A DNA stretch of 64,000 bases, from NCBI RefSeq assembly GCF_002940665.1, contig NZ_MIGY01000004.1, positions 124,001 to 188,000 on the forward strand. Direction: 5' to 3'. A program made the position numbers and the translations under genes. Under the pieces are notes generated by a model. The model was given only the letters and a program-made list of their open reading frames with translations, was not told the DNA's origin and did not search any database. Origin of the DNA: Xanthomonas arboricola (GTDB lineage Bacteria > Pseudomonadota > Gammaproteobacteria > Xanthomonadales > Xanthomonadaceae). Shown one piece after another: positions 9,243 through 18,257 of this stretch; the stretch's first letter is position 1; each line of letters begins with the position of its first letter.

Positions 9243-9883
9243 GCCGCACCTCCGGCCGCGCCCAGGCGCGCGGCGCGCGCGGCCAGCCGTTCGACGTCGT
9301 CGCGCAGCTCGTCGACATCGTCGTGGAAGGCGTCCAGTTCGGCACGCGGCACCACGTCGCGCGATTCTTCGGTCACGAACTCGGCCGCGCTATGCGCCAG
9401 ATTCACCGCGCTGCGGCGCGCCTGCTGCAGCGCTGCGCGCACCGCATTGGCGATCTGCACGCCGAGGATCTCGCCAAACACCGCCACGAACGGCAGTTGC
9501 CAATCCGGATCGAAGCGGCCGGCCAGTTGCTGCAGCTGGCGTGCCAGCTCGGCGTCGCCGGAAACCTTGAGCCGCCCAGCCGGTGCGCCGCTGCGACGCG
9601 CGTTGGCCAGGAATGGCAGCTGCCCGAGCAAGCCGGCCAGGCTGCTGCGCACGGCCAGATCGGGCTCCTGCGCCTGGTCCACCGGGCCGACCAGCAAGCG
9701 GCGCTCGTGCACACGGATCTGCAGGGCCAGCGCGGGCGCCTCCAGGGTCAGTGCGATGCGTTGGCCTTCCAGTGGCAGCAGGGCGTCGCGGGTATCGGGG
9801 TCCAGTGCCAGCGCGCGGTTGAGCGCGGCTTGCAGGGCCTGGCCGGCGAGCGGCTTGAGTGAGTTCAACAGGGATCCGGGCAT
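9239..9883 (-). CDS. ubiJ: UbiJ, SCP2-domain accessory factor of ubiquinone synthesis
   Basis: The 214-residue protein has an SCP2-like lipid-binding domain in its first 100 residues (hydrophobic strands around [21 protein letters not shown]). A mixed helical region follows, then a C-terminal coiled coil rich in Asp and Arg ([22 protein letters not shown]). This is the layout of UbiJ, which with UbiK scaffolds the soluble Ubi complex in E. coli. Position directly upstream of, and overlapping, ubiB supports the name. Sequence similarity in this family is low, so the call rests on domain plan plus synteny. The divergent ddl remnant lies about 190 bp away; that gap contains no gene. Confidence 0.86.
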   Translation of the reverse strand: MPGSLLNSLKPLAGQALQAALNRALALDPDTRDALLPLEGQRIALTLEAPALALQIRVHERRLLVGPVDQAQEPDLAVRSSLAGLLGQLPFLANARRSGAPAGRLKVSGDAELARQLQQLAGRFDPDWQLPFVAVFGEILGVQIANAVRAALQQARRSAVNLAHSAAEFVTEESRDVVPRAELDAFHDDVDELRDDVERLAARAARLGAAGGAA

Positions 9884-10077
9884 GGGCGCATTCTACCGTC
9901 CCCGCAGGTCGCCACTGCTTGACGGCGATGTGGCCAGTGCAAGCCGGAGGCCGGGGTGGCGATCATGGCAGGGCGCCTCGGTGGCCCGGCCGCGTGTCTT
10001 GGTCATGCAGGGCTTCCTTCGGCGCGCCTGCCGCGGGCATGCTGGCGACCTCATCACGCAGGTGGCAGGAGCAGGCA

Positions 10078-10440
10078 ATGCGCAAGATCCGGGTCGGTCT
10101 CATCTTCGGCGGCAAATCGGCCGAGCACGAGGTCTCGCTGCAATCGGCGCGCAACATTCTCGATACGCTGGATCCACAGCGCTTCGAGCCGGTGCTGATC
10201 GGCATCGACAAGCAGGGCCAGTGGCACGTCAACGACCCCGACAGTTTCCTGCTCAATGCCGACGACCCGGCCCGCATCGCCCTGCATCGCAGCGGTCGCG
10301 GCGTGGCCCTGCTGCCGGGCGCGCAGCAACAGCAGCTGCGCCCGACCCAGCCGGAGCAGGCGCTGGCGCAGATCGATGTGGCGTTGCAACGGCATGCAGA
10401 TGATCGACTGCTGCGCAGCGCGGTCGAGCCAGGCGCATGA
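10078..10440 (+). pseudogene. ddlA: D-alanine--D-alanine ligase A with an internal in-frame deletion
   Basis: The first ~100 residues match the N-terminal domain of DdlA closely: [20 protein letters not shown], then [10 protein letters not shown] and LLNADDPA. Directly after the QIDV strand the sequence jumps to [15 protein letters not shown], which corresponds to the extreme C-terminus of DdlA (E. coli ends in a similar ALERH... tail). About 245 residues in between, including the central and ATP-grasp domains, are missing without loss of frame. The product (120 residues instead of about 365) cannot be a ligase. An AGGAG ribosome site and the start codon are intact, and the stop overlaps the next gene (ATGA), so translation may persist. 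An intact Ddl must exist elsewhere in the genome. Confidence 0.85.
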
Positions 10441-10919
10441 GCCAGGCCCATGTGCGCGCAGTGCAACGGCACGACCACAGCGCACTGCTTGCGCTCAACA
10501 ATGCGCATGCCACCGAGCTGTCGTTGCTGGATGCCGAAGGGCTGGCTGCATTGCTGCAACTGGCGTGGCATGCACGGCTGGTCGCGCCGGCGGATGGTTT
10601 GCTGATCGCGCTGGATCAAAGCGCCGCATACGCCAATCCGAACTTTGCATGGATGGCGCAACGCTTCGCGCGCTTTGTCTACATCGACCGCATCGTGATC
10701 GCTGCGCATGCGCAGGGGCGCGGGCTTGCCAGGCAGTTATATGACGGACTCATCCACGCCGCAGGTGCAGCGGGGCAACCGCGCCTGGTCTGCGAGGTCA
10801 ACCTGGTCCCACCCAATCCGGCATCGCTGGCGATGCATCTGCAGCTGGGTTTCCTGCCGGTCGGCGATGCGCTGCTGGGCCACGGCAAGCACGTGCAATA
10901 TCTCGAAAAACGGCTGTGA
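10437..10919 (+). CDS. GNAT-family N-acetyltransferase
   Basis: The 160-residue protein has the acetyl-CoA loop as [10 protein letters not shown] after the beta-4 strand [13 protein letters not shown], and the later helix with [13 protein letters not shown] that is typical of the GNAT fold. The N-terminal block [19 protein letters not shown] is shared by a group of small bacterial acetyltransferases annotated as general acetyltransferases. The acceptor is unknown. Its start overlaps the stop of the deleted ddl gene by 4 bp, so its expression may depend on translation of that remnant, which could explain why the remnant keeps its frame. Confidence 0.82.
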   Translation: MSQAHVRAVQRHDHSALLALNNAHATELSLLDAEGLAALLQLAWHARLVAPADGLLIALDQSAAYANPNFAWMAQRFARFVYIDRIVIAAHAQGRGLARQLYDGLIHAAGAAGQPRLVCEVNLVPPNPASLAMHLQLGFLPVGDALLGHGKHVQYLEKRL

Positions 10920-10954
10920 GACAGATGCCGCCCGGCTGCAGAGCGTCCATAACG

Positions 10955-10990
10955 CACATGGCCCACCTCCTTGCGGAAGCGGGCCATGTG
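10955..10990. terminator. Hairpin between convergent genes, possible terminator
   Basis: A perfect 10-bp inverted repeat (CACATGGCCC ... GGGCCATGTG, 16-nt loop) lies between the end of the acetyltransferase gene and the end of the convergent DUF1328 gene. There is no T-tract on either side, so termination function is likely but not proven. Confidence 0.5.
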
Positions 10991-11036
10991 AGCGCCGACC
11001 GGCAGCGCCGCTGCCGTGGCGTATCGCAACTAGGCG

Positions 11037-11195
11037 TTATACCTTGCCGCGACGGAACATCGAGATCACTGCCAGGATCAGGAACACCACGAACAGGATC
11101 CAGGCGATGTTGGTCGCCGCACCGGCGATGCCACTGAAGCCCAGCACGGCGGCGATGATGGCGATGACGAAGAAGATGATGGCGTAATGCAGCAT
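11037..11195 (-). CDS. DUF1328 (YtjA-type) small membrane protein
   Basis: The 52-residue protein is almost entirely two transmembrane helices (starting [16 protein letters not shown] and, after [13 protein letters not shown], a second helix) with a basic FRRGK tail. This is the exact plan of the DUF1328/YtjA family of inner-membrane proteins of unknown function, which are often stress-induced. The ATG at 11195 matches the invariant MLxYAIxF start of the family; longer in-frame extensions are not conserved. It stands alone 64 bp beyond the oleD stop on the same strand. Confidence 0.88.
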   Translation of the reverse strand: MLHYAIIFFVIAIIAAVLGFSGIAGAATNIAWILFVVFLILAVISMFRRGKV

Positions 11196-11259
11196 GGCAA
11201 TGATTCCAGAAGTTGTCGTGCCGAATCGGCGCAGACGTATCCTGAAGACGTGGCGGTCT

Positions 11260-12270
11260 TTATCGGGTGATGGCGATGTCGTTGGAAGATGAGGATCGCA
11301 GCCGTTGCAGCCCTTCCTCGATGCTGATGTGCGGCACATAGCCGAAGTCACGATATGCCGGCTCCATGCTGTACCAGTGCGGCGTGCACAGCTGTTCCAC
11401 CAGAAAACGCGTCAACGGCACTTCGCCAGGCAGACGCAACATTGGCCATATGGTCTCGCATACCGCACCGATTCTGTATGCGGTCTTGAACGACAGCGAA
11501 CGTGTCACTGCAGGCGCATCCACCGCGGCCAGCAGGCGATTGAGCAACTCGCGCATCGGCAACGGCTCGCCGTTGGAGATGAAGTACGCCTTGCCCGCAC
11601 ACGCAGCATCTGGAGCAAGATGCGCGAACGCATCGAAATGCGCCTGCGCGGCGTTGTCGATATAGGTGCTGTCCACCAGGTTGCTGCCATCGCCGACCAT
11701 GCGCAAGCGGCCAGCGCGCGCACGTGCAGCTAGGCGCGGCAACAGATGATTGTCGCCCGGGCCCCAGATCAGGCGCGGACGCAAGGCCACCGTCGCCAGT
11801 TGCGCATCGTTGGCCGCCAGTACCGCGCGCTCGGCGATCGCCTTGGTCGCCGCGTATGCCGCGCGCAGGTTTTCGCCGTACGGCACGTCGTCGGCGCCCA
11901 GGCCCTCCACCGGATTGGTGGCGCGATGGGTCACGCTGGGCGTGGAGGTATAGATCAGGCGCGACACACCATTGGCCCGACACGCGTCGAGCACGTTCTG
12001 CGTGCCCACCACATTGGCCTGGTGATAGCTGTCGTAGCTGCCCCACGCGCCGGCCTTGGCGGCGTTGTGGAAGACCGCGTCGATACCGGCGAAAGCATGC
12101 CGCACCGCTTGCGGGTCGGCCAGGTCGCCACGGATCTGGCCCACGCCCAAGCGCTGCAGGACCGGATAATCGCCGCGCTGGAAACTCACCACCTCGTGCC
12201 CGCGCGCGCGCAAGCCGCGACACAACGCCTGGCCAAGAAAGCCACCACCACCGGTTACCAGGATGCGCAC
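11260..12270 (-). CDS. oleD: OleD, 2-alkyl-3-oxoalkanoate reductase (NAD(P)-dependent SDR)
   Basis: The 336-residue protein is an extended short-chain dehydrogenase of the 3-beta-hydroxysteroid/epimerase type: Rossmann motif [11 protein letters not shown] at the N-terminus and the catalytic YxxxK as YAATKAIAE. OleD reduces the beta-keto acid made by OleA to a beta-hydroxy acid, the second step of long-chain olefin synthesis. The GTG start at 12270 is preceded by GGAGGTGGTGC, a strong ribosome site; an upstream TTG has none. It lies 90 bp downstream of oleC on the same strand, and linkage to oleC, oleB and oleA supports the assignment over a generic epimerase. Confidence 0.9.
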   Translation of the reverse strand: MRILVTGGGGFLGQALCRGLRARGHEVVSFQRGDYPVLQRLGVGQIRGDLADPQAVRHAFAGIDAVFHNAAKAGAWGSYDSYHQANVVGTQNVLDACRANGVSRLIYTSTPSVTHRATNPVEGLGADDVPYGENLRAAYAATKAIAERAVLAANDAQLATVALRPRLIWGPGDNHLLPRLAARARAGRLRMVGDGSNLVDSTYIDNAAQAHFDAFAHLAPDAACAGKAYFISNGEPLPMRELLNRLLAAVDAPAVTRSLSFKTAYRIGAVCETIWPMLRLPGEVPLTRFLVEQLCTPHWYSMEPAYRDFGYVPHISIEEGLQRLRSSSSNDIAITR

Positions 12271-12360
12271 GCACCACCTCCATCGCAAGGACGCACACGA
12301 TAACGGGCGCGGCCGGAATTGGCGATGCGGCCGGGTGCCTGCGCGCTACGCATCGACAGG

Positions 12361-14019
12361 TCAGCCACGTTGCTGCGCCGCCCAGATCGCCAGCGTTTCG
12401 CGGCCGATCTTGGCATTGTGGCGGATGTCCACCGGAAACCCGGAATGGCGCAGGAAACGTGTGATTCCAGCCGTATGCGGGTGCGCAGCGCCCAGCGCGC
12501 GCAATGCGGTTTCCACTTGCGCAAACGCCGACGCCGCAACGCCTGGCTGCAATTCCACGCACAGCACCGGCTGCTGCTGTCCGGGCGCGCCGATACCGAC
12601 CAAGGCGGTGCGCCGCACCTGCGGATGCACGTTGAAGACCGGTTCCACCTGCTCGGTATAGAGCGGGCCGCTGGCGGTTTCCACGCGATGGGTCTTGCGC
12701 CCGCAGAACCACAGGCGTCCTTCGGCATCGAAGTAGCCCACATCGCCCATGCGATGCACGATGCGTTCGCTGCCATCCGCGTTGCGCTCGCGGATCTTGG
12801 CAATCCGCGTGGCCGCGTCGCGGTTGAAGTAGGTGTCGGTGGTGGTGGGGCCGGCGACGGTGATCTCGCCGACCTCGCCCACCGCCAGCACGCGCGCGCC
12901 GCTCCACTCGGGAATGGCCGCATCGTCGATGGCGATGATGCGGACCTCGTTCGGCGCCACGACCTGGCCGACGCAGGTGCCCGCACCGGCTTCGGTGGCC
13001 GCGCGCGTGGCGTCCAGCGTGCGCCCTTCGATCGCCGCCACCGGCAGACATTCGGTGGCGCCATACGGCGTCCAGAATTGCGCATCTGCCGGCAGCAGCG
13101 CGCGGATCTTGGCCACCACGTCCGGCGGCACCGGCGCACCGGCCGAGGTGGCCAGGCGCACGTTGGGCAATGGCTGGCCATGGTCGGCCAACACGCGCAT
13201 CAATGCCGGCGAGCCGAACAACTGCGTCACTCCGAAGCGGTCGATCGCATCGTGCAGCTTGCGCGGATCGGCAGTGGCCGGGCGGGTGGGGTCCATGTCC
13301 GGAATCACCGAGGTCAGCCCCAGTGCCGGATCGAACAAGGCAAACGGCGGAAACGTCGGCAGATCCACGCCGCCGGGCCGCATGCCGAAGGCATTGCGCA
13401 GCAACTCGATCTGGCCGACGAAATGGCGGTGTCGGTACACCACGCCCTTGGGCACACCGGTCGAGCCGCTGGTGAACAAGATGGCGGCCACATCGTCCGC
13501 CCCGGTGTCGGCCAGCTGACTGCCGGCGCCGGCGCCATCGCGCTCCACGCGCGCCAAGGTCACCCCGCCCCAGCTGTAACGGCCACCGACGCTGACGATC
13601 TGCTTGGCAGAGCGCGCCCACCGCAGCAGGCGACGCGCCAGCTGCGCAAGCGGAATGCCGATAAACGCCTGCGGCTGCGCTTCGTCCAGGCATTGCTTGA
13701 GCGCGCGCTTGTCGATGCCCGGATCCACCAGCACCGGCACCGCACCGGCCTTGAACAAGGCAAACATCAGCAGGAAGAATTCCGGCGACGGACGCACCAT
13801 CACCACCGCGCGCGCACCGCGTCCGATGCCGTGCAGGGCCAGTCCGGCAGCAATCGCATCGCTGCGCGCGTCCAGCTCGGCGTAGCTCAAGGTCACATCG
13901 TAGGCGGCAAATCCATTGGCGGCGCGGCGGCCCGGGCAACGGATGGCGATCTGCTCGGGGCGCTCGCGCGCAAGTTCCGGCAGGGTGGCGGCGATATTGC
14001 AGAGAGTCGTCGTAGTCAT
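12361..14019 (-). CDS. oleC: OleC, beta-lactone synthetase (AMP-forming ANL superfamily)
   Basis: The 552-residue protein is an acyl-adenylate-forming enzyme: P-loop ILFTSGSTGVPKGV, the A4/A5 aromatic block FWTPYGATECLP and the A8 hinge YFDAEGRLWFCGRK. OleC proteins convert the beta-hydroxy acid from OleD into a beta-lactone using ATP and do not form CoA thioesters; this identity is supported by its place in the ole cluster. The start at 14019 (MTTTTLCNIAA) was preferred over a GTG six codons upstream, which overlaps no ribosome site either. The 313 bp upstream are shared with the divergent zinc-cluster gene and hold no recognisable promoter motif. Confidence 0.92.
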   Translation of the reverse strand: MTTTTLCNIAATLPELARERPEQIAIRCPGRRAANGFAAYDVTLSYAELDARSDAIAAGLALHGIGRGARAVVMVRPSPEFFLLMFALFKAGAVPVLVDPGIDKRALKQCLDEAQPQAFIGIPLAQLARRLLRWARSAKQIVSVGGRYSWGGVTLARVERDGAGAGSQLADTGADDVAAILFTSGSTGVPKGVVYRHRHFVGQIELLRNAFGMRPGGVDLPTFPPFALFDPALGLTSVIPDMDPTRPATADPRKLHDAIDRFGVTQLFGSPALMRVLADHGQPLPNVRLATSAGAPVPPDVVAKIRALLPADAQFWTPYGATECLPVAAIEGRTLDATRAATEAGAGTCVGQVVAPNEVRIIAIDDAAIPEWSGARVLAVGEVGEITVAGPTTTDTYFNRDAATRIAKIRERNADGSERIVHRMGDVGYFDAEGRLWFCGRKTHRVETASGPLYTEQVEPVFNVHPQVRRTALVGIGAPGQQQPVLCVELQPGVAASAFAQVETALRALGAAHPHTAGITRFLRHSGFPVDIRHNAKIGRETLAIWAAQQRG

Positions 14020-14332
14020 TGCCGCATTATCACCCACGCGACGACGGTACCGGCCGCTTGTTCGCGCTCAAGTCAGCTGCGCTGCGCGTACCCGCATTGC
14101 AGCTGCGCCTGACGCGGTGATTGCGCGTCATCTGGCCGGATCGATGCGGCGCCGTGTTCGCACGACATGTCCTGCTCTGCGCGGGGTGCTCCGCATTGCG
14201 CGCGCACGCGCTGCTTCGAGGTGCACAGATGAACCGCTAACCGGCGCGCGGTGGTGCCACTTGTATCGTAGCGCGGTTCGGTCAGAATGCCGCGCTCTCC
14301 ACGTTGTTTCGCCGCGCAAGGCCCGGCATTCC

Positions 14333-14716
14333 ATGGCACATCCCTGCCTTACCTGCGGCGCCTGCTGCGCCTACTTCCGCGTCAGTTTCCACTGGAGCGA
14401 AGCCGACCCCGCATTGGGCGGCAGGGTGCCGATCGAGCTGACCGATGCGCTGCGCACGCACGAGCGCGTCATGCGCGGCACCTCGCAATCGCAGCCGCGC
14501 TGCATTGCGCTGGACGCGGACATCGGCCGCTACAGCCGCTGCAGCATCCATGATCGCCGGCCCTCCTCCTGCGCTGCCGTGCCGGCCTCGCTGGAATTCG
14601 GCCAGCGCAGCGCGCAATGCGACAAATCCCGGCTGGCACACGGCCTGCACGCGCTGACCGAAGCCGATTGGCTGGGCGTGGACGAGGCCCAACGCAATCC
14701 GCTGCCGCCGTTGTAA
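14333..14716 (+). CDS. YkgJ-family cysteine-cluster (zinc- or iron-binding) protein
   Basis: The 127-residue protein begins with HPCLTCGACCAYFRVSFHW, the CxxCxxCC pattern of the YkgJ family. Later come Cys in QPRCIALD, YSRCSIHDRRPSSC and AQCDKSR. These clustered cysteines are believed to bind a metal; the molecular role is unknown. The ATG at 14333 is used because the family always starts just before the first Cys block. It is the only plus-strand gene within the ole cluster, lying between oleC and oleB in the opposite direction, so it is not part of their transcript. Confidence 0.85.
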   Translation: MAHPCLTCGACCAYFRVSFHWSEADPALGGRVPIELTDALRTHERVMRGTSQSQPRCIALDADIGRYSRCSIHDRRPSSCAAVPASLEFGQRSAQCDKSRLAHGLHALTEADWLGVDEAQRNPLPPL

Positions 14717-14861
14717 CGGCTTTCGCTGCGAGTGAGCGCAGCATCCATTCGCAACGGCCAACAGAACGACGACATGCCCGGTCGCATCCCTTGGTGCATC
14801 CGATTTCTGCGCGCCGCTTGCATTCACCTGCCGAGCGCCTGCGCGGCAACGCCAGCAGTGC

Positions 14862-15764
14862 TTACAGCCGATTGCGCTCCAGAAACGCACGGATCGCCGG
14901 CACCAGCACTTCATGCTTGTCTTCCAGCACGTAGTGGTTGGCATCGTCGAACGCGGTGACTTCGGCATTCGGCAATGCCTTGCGAAAGCCGGCCAGGAAG
15001 TGCTTGTCGAAGCAGATATCGCGCAGGCCCCAGGCGATGAACGCCGGGCGATCGGCGAACGAGGGCAGCGCCTGCGCCGAGCGCTCCAGCAGCGACCAGG
15101 CCTGGTCGGCGGGCGACAGCGGAATATCCTGCATGAAGCGAATGGTGGAGATGCGGTTACGCCAGTTGTCGTAGGGCGCCACATAGGCACCACGCACATC
15201 CGCCGGCATCCGCCGCGACACCCCGAACCAGGACGCGCCGGAGGAAAACGCATTGAACGTACGGATGAACCACTCGCCCGGGCCCCAATGCCGGCCCATT
15301 GCGATCTGCCACGGCATCGGTTTTTCCGCCGGCAACGGGAATGCAGCGGTGTTGGTGATCACCAGCCGCTTGACCTGCGCATGATGCGACAACGCCCAGC
15401 CGAACCCGATCATGCCGCCCCAGTCGTGCACCGCCAGCGTGACCGGGCCGGTGATGCCCAGATGCCGCAACAGCGTGTCCAGATCATCCACGCGCGACTG
15501 CAGCGTGTAGTCGTAACGCGGCTGCGCGTCGGGCGCATCGTCCGGCTTGTCGGACAGCCCCATGCCGATATGGTCCGGCACGATGCAGCGGTAACGATCC
15601 GACAGGCCACTGACCAGGTGCCGCCACAGATAACTCCACGACGGATTGCCGTGCAGCATCACGACCACCTCGCCATCGCGCGGACCTTCGTCCAGGTACG
15701 ACATCGCAATGCCGGGACGCACTTCAAGGCGCTGGGGAGTGAAGGGATAGCCGGGGTAGTTCAT
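14862..15764 (-). CDS. oleB: OleB, cis-beta-lactone decarboxylase (alpha/beta hydrolase)
   Basis: The 300-residue protein has the haloalkane-dehalogenase fold: oxyanion block LHGNPSWSYLW near residue 38, nucleophile Asp114 in AVHDWGGMIG, and the C-terminal catalytic His in FDDANHYVLED. An Asp nucleophile rather than Ser is typical of dehalogenases and of OleB, and Asp114 equals the residue defined in the Xanthomonas enzyme. OleB splits carbon dioxide from the beta-lactone produced by OleC to give the cis-olefin. Without the ole context it would be called a haloalkane dehalogenase. It lies about 150 bp downstream of the fic gene. Confidence 0.93.
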   Translation of the reverse strand: MNYPGYPFTPQRLEVRPGIAMSYLDEGPRDGEVVVMLHGNPSWSYLWRHLVSGLSDRYRCIVPDHIGMGLSDKPDDAPDAQPRYDYTLQSRVDDLDTLLRHLGITGPVTLAVHDWGGMIGFGWALSHHAQVKRLVITNTAAFPLPAEKPMPWQIAMGRHWGPGEWFIRTFNAFSSGASWFGVSRRMPADVRGAYVAPYDNWRNRISTIRFMQDIPLSPADQAWSLLERSAQALPSFADRPAFIAWGLRDICFDKHFLAGFRKALPNAEVTAFDDANHYVLEDKHEVLVPAIRAFLERNRL

Positions 15765-15912
15765 GCCAAACGCATCCGATTCGGTTCGAGAGAGCGCACA
15801 TGGCGCAAGCGTTGGCCTGCAGTGCGTAGAGATAGGACATCATAGTGGTCGCCACGCTGCGACATGCTCAACCCACTGCGCGCAAGACGGCTACCTGGAT
15901 CAATTACAGGCT

Positions 15913-17067
15913 TCATCGCGCTTCCGGCGAAGGCATTGGATAAGGCGGTAGTGGATGACCATCACCGGACAGAAGTTGCAGGAATGCAGGGTGCAGGAAC
16001 AGTTTTTCCTTGCCCAGCCGCTGCTCTTGCAGCACACCGATGGTTACCAGTTCCTTTAGATGGCGTGCAGCGGTCTGCCGAGTCACGCCCATCACGTCCA
16101 CGACATTCTGGATGCGGCAATACGGCTGATTGAAGACCACTTCGACAAGTTCGCGGCTGTAGGCCTTGGGGGCGTATTCGCGCACATGATCACGCGCCTG
16201 CGTCTCCAATCCTCGGATCGCCTGGATCTTCGCCATCGTCCACGCAGCTGTCTCTGCAACGGCGGCAAGCATGTACTGAATCCATTCGGCCCAGCGACCG
16301 TGCCGGGTGACATCCAGCAGCAGTCGATAGTAGTCGCTGCGATGGCGAATGATGTAGCGCGACAAGTACAGTACTGGAACATCGAGCAAGCCTTGCTCGA
16401 TCAGCATCAGCAGATTCAACACACGTCCGGTACGCCCGTTGCCATCGGTGAACGGGTGGATCGCTTCGAATTGATAGTGCGCGACCGCCATCCGGATCAA
16501 TGGATCGACATCGGTGCATTCATGAATAAAACGCTCCCAATTGGCCAGCTTGTCGCGCAGCAATGCCTCGCCGACGGGCGGGGTATAGATGATCTGCTGG
16601 ATCTGATCGTTGGCCAGCGCAGTCCCGGGCACGCGACGGATCTGCATTTGCACAGCTTTAATGCGGCTGCACACCACCACGGCGGTATCCGTACATAGCG
16701 GTCGCCGCTGCAGCGACTGGAACCCTTCGTAGAGCGCGCTACGGCAACGCAAGGCTTCCTTGGTTGCCGGATTCTGAGCGCGCTCCTGATCGTGTGCATA
16801 ACGGAACAAGTCGTCCGTGGTGGTGACGATGTTTTCGATCTCCGAACTCGCCTGTGCTTCCAGGATCGGGATCGTATTGATCAGCACTGCCGGATTTGGC
16901 AGCAATGCGGTGGCCTGCTTCAGCTCGGCCAACGCAGTGCGCGCCACGATGCAGGCCTTGAGCAAGGCGCGCGTTTCGATATCTCCCGCCGGAGGAAGCG
17001 GCGGGAGCGCGTTGTAGGGCTGCTCGGGATTGAACACCAGCGCGTCGTCCATGCCTACACCGGTCAT
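15913..17067 (-). CDS. fic: Fic-domain AMP-transferase with built-in inhibitory motif and winged-helix tail
   Basis: The 384-residue protein has the complete Fic catalytic motif HPFTDGNGRTGR beginning at His204. An N-terminal (S/T)xxxE(G/N) inhibitory motif is present as SSEIEN at 74-79; its Glu is expected to block productive ATP binding, placing the protein in the self-inhibited class II. The last ~80 residues form a winged-helix domain (CRIQNVVDVMGVTRQTAARHLKELV), a common Fic partner for DNA binding. Fic enzymes usually transfer AMP to Ser, Thr or Tyr hydroxyls; the target is unknown. The start is uncertain: ATG at 17067 or 17052, neither with a good ribosome site. It sits in the ole cluster between oleA and oleB behind a strong inverted repeat (17092-17128). 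Confidence 0.9.
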   Translation of the reverse strand: MTGVGMDDALVFNPEQPYNALPPLPPAGDIETRALLKACIVARTALAELKQATALLPNPAVLINTIPILEAQASSEIENIVTTTDDLFRYAHDQERAQNPATKEALRCRSALYEGFQSLQRRPLCTDTAVVVCSRIKAVQMQIRRVPGTALANDQIQQIIYTPPVGEALLRDKLANWERFIHECTDVDPLIRMAVAHYQFEAIHPFTDGNGRTGRVLNLLMLIEQGLLDVPVLYLSRYIIRHRSDYYRLLLDVTRHGRWAEWIQYMLAAVAETAAWTMAKIQAIRGLETQARDHVREYAPKAYSRELVEVVFNQPYCRIQNVVDVMGVTRQTAARHLKELVTIGVLQEQRLGKEKLFLHPAFLQLLSGDGHPLPPYPMPSPEAR

Positions 17068-17091
17068 GTTGCGAGAGCGAACATGATGCAA

Positions 17092-17128
17092 TGACGTGTA
17101 CTAAAAATCCATTTTTCTTAACACGTCA
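17092..17128. promoter_or_regulatory. Nested inverted repeat between oleA and fic
   Basis: Outer arms TGACGTGT and ACACGTCA are a perfect 8-bp inverted repeat. Inside them AAAAAT-CC-ATTTTT is a second perfect one. The element begins 11 bp after the oleA stop and 24 bp before the first fic ATG. It may be the oleA terminator, an operator for fic (whose protein has a winged helix), or both. It is much more AT-rich than its surroundings. Confidence 0.6.
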
Positions 17129-17139
17129 CATGTTGCAAC

Positions 17140-18156
17140 TTACCAGACCACTTCCGCCATCGAGCAGTTCAGGCCAGAACCAATCCCCATCAGCGCAATG
17201 CGGTCGCCCTTCTTCAAGCGGCCGAGCTCCTTGAGCTTGCTCAGCACGATCGGCACCGAAGCCGGGCCGATGTTGCCGTGTTCGCCGAAGATGGTCATGA
17301 CCTTTGCCGGGTCGATACCGAACGACTTCACGAACGAAGCGGTATGCGGGCGGCTGACCTGGTGGATGACGAACTGGTCCAGCTCGTCCACCGCCCAGCC
17401 CATTGCCTGCTTGGCGGCCAGGAAAGTCTTCTGCGCCAGCTTGATGCCTTCGATCAGCAGCAGGCGGGTGTCGGTGACCATGCGGTCCAGGTTACCGCGG
17501 CACAGCCTGTTCCACTCGGTGGCCGAGCGGGTCACGCCACCCTTGTAGCGCGGGGCGTCGGGCACCAGCTCGGTGCGCGCCATCACCATCGCCGCGGCAC
17601 CGCAGCCCAGGGTCAGCGCAGCGAGTTCGTTGCGGAACTCTTCTTCGGTGACGTCGGGCGAGGTCATGCGCTCGAGGGTCTTCTCGTAGACCAGGTTGGC
17701 GGTTTCGCCATCGACGACCAGCGCGTAGTCGATCTCGCCGCGCTCGAGCATGCGGGCGGCGATGTCCATGCCGTTGATGAAGGCAAGGCAGGCATTGGCG
17801 ACATCGAAGGTGACGCAGTGGTCGCCGACCCCGAGGTTGCCGGACACGATGGACGCCGTGGACGGCTCCAGGTAGTCGCGGCTCACCGAGGTGTTGACCA
17901 GCAGGCCGATCTTCTCGATGCCGATGCCGGCGTCGAGCAGTGCCTTGCGCGCAGCCTGGGTGGCGGCGTCCGAGGCCTGGACATCCTGGTCCCACAAGCG
18001 CCGTGCATGGATACCGGCAACGTCGCCCAGCACGTCGGTCCTAATCCCGAGGCGGTCGTAGGTCGGTTGCAGGCGCTCGTTGATTTCCTTGGAAGTCAGC
18101 GTGTGCGGCGCATCAATATGCGCCAGTCCCGCGATGGAGACATTCTGGAAGAGCAT
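17140..18156 (-). CDS. oleA: OleA, head-to-head acyl-CoA condensing thiolase
   Basis: The 338-residue protein is a thiolase-fold enzyme with Cys123 in VANACLAFING, Glu97 in YLEPST, His265 in FVIHQVSRPH and Asn295 in EHGNIGPAS. Allowing for the 20-residue tag offset in published numbering, these equal Cys143, Glu117, His285 and Asn315 of the structurally characterised Xanthomonas campestris OleA. The enzyme joins two long-chain acyl-CoAs by Claisen condensation into a beta-keto acid. It resembles FabH in length but lacks the FabH context, and the special Glu supports OleA. It is the first minus-strand gene of the cluster. Confidence 0.96.
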   Translation of the reverse strand: MLFQNVSIAGLAHIDAPHTLTSKEINERLQPTYDRLGIRTDVLGDVAGIHARRLWDQDVQASDAATQAARKALLDAGIGIEKIGLLVNTSVSRDYLEPSTASIVSGNLGVGDHCVTFDVANACLAFINGMDIAARMLERGEIDYALVVDGETANLVYEKTLERMTSPDVTEEEFRNELAALTLGCGAAAMVMARTELVPDAPRYKGGVTRSATEWNRLCRGNLDRMVTDTRLLLIEGIKLAQKTFLAAKQAMGWAVDELDQFVIHQVSRPHTASFVKSFGIDPAKVMTIFGEHGNIGPASVPIVLSKLKELGRLKKGDRIALMGIGSGLNCSMAEVVW

Positions 18157-18257
18157 CGAAGTAGCGCCATGGCGTCAGGCGAGGGGGCGCTAGTCTAGCC
18201 GCTGGCTGGTTTTACCGCATCTTTACAATTGCAGCGGCCGCGCCCCAGCCCAACGGT

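Noticed and set aside
11348-13939. 863-codon open frame on the minus strand across oleD and oleC
   Set aside because: It is the off-frame of two clearly recognised genes, rich in Arg, Gly and Ala with no domain; GC-rich codon bias keeps it open.
12319-14112. 597-codon open frame antisense to oleC
   Set aside because: It mirrors the codon bias of oleC, has His/Arg/Gln-rich filler sequence and no known motif.
15765-15912. Possible promoter or small gene between fic and oleB
   Set aside because: No frame, hairpin or promoter motif stood out.
15913-17128. Fic protein considered as a toxin with a separate antitoxin gene
   Set aside because: The inhibitory motif is inside the same protein and no small partner gene is adjacent.
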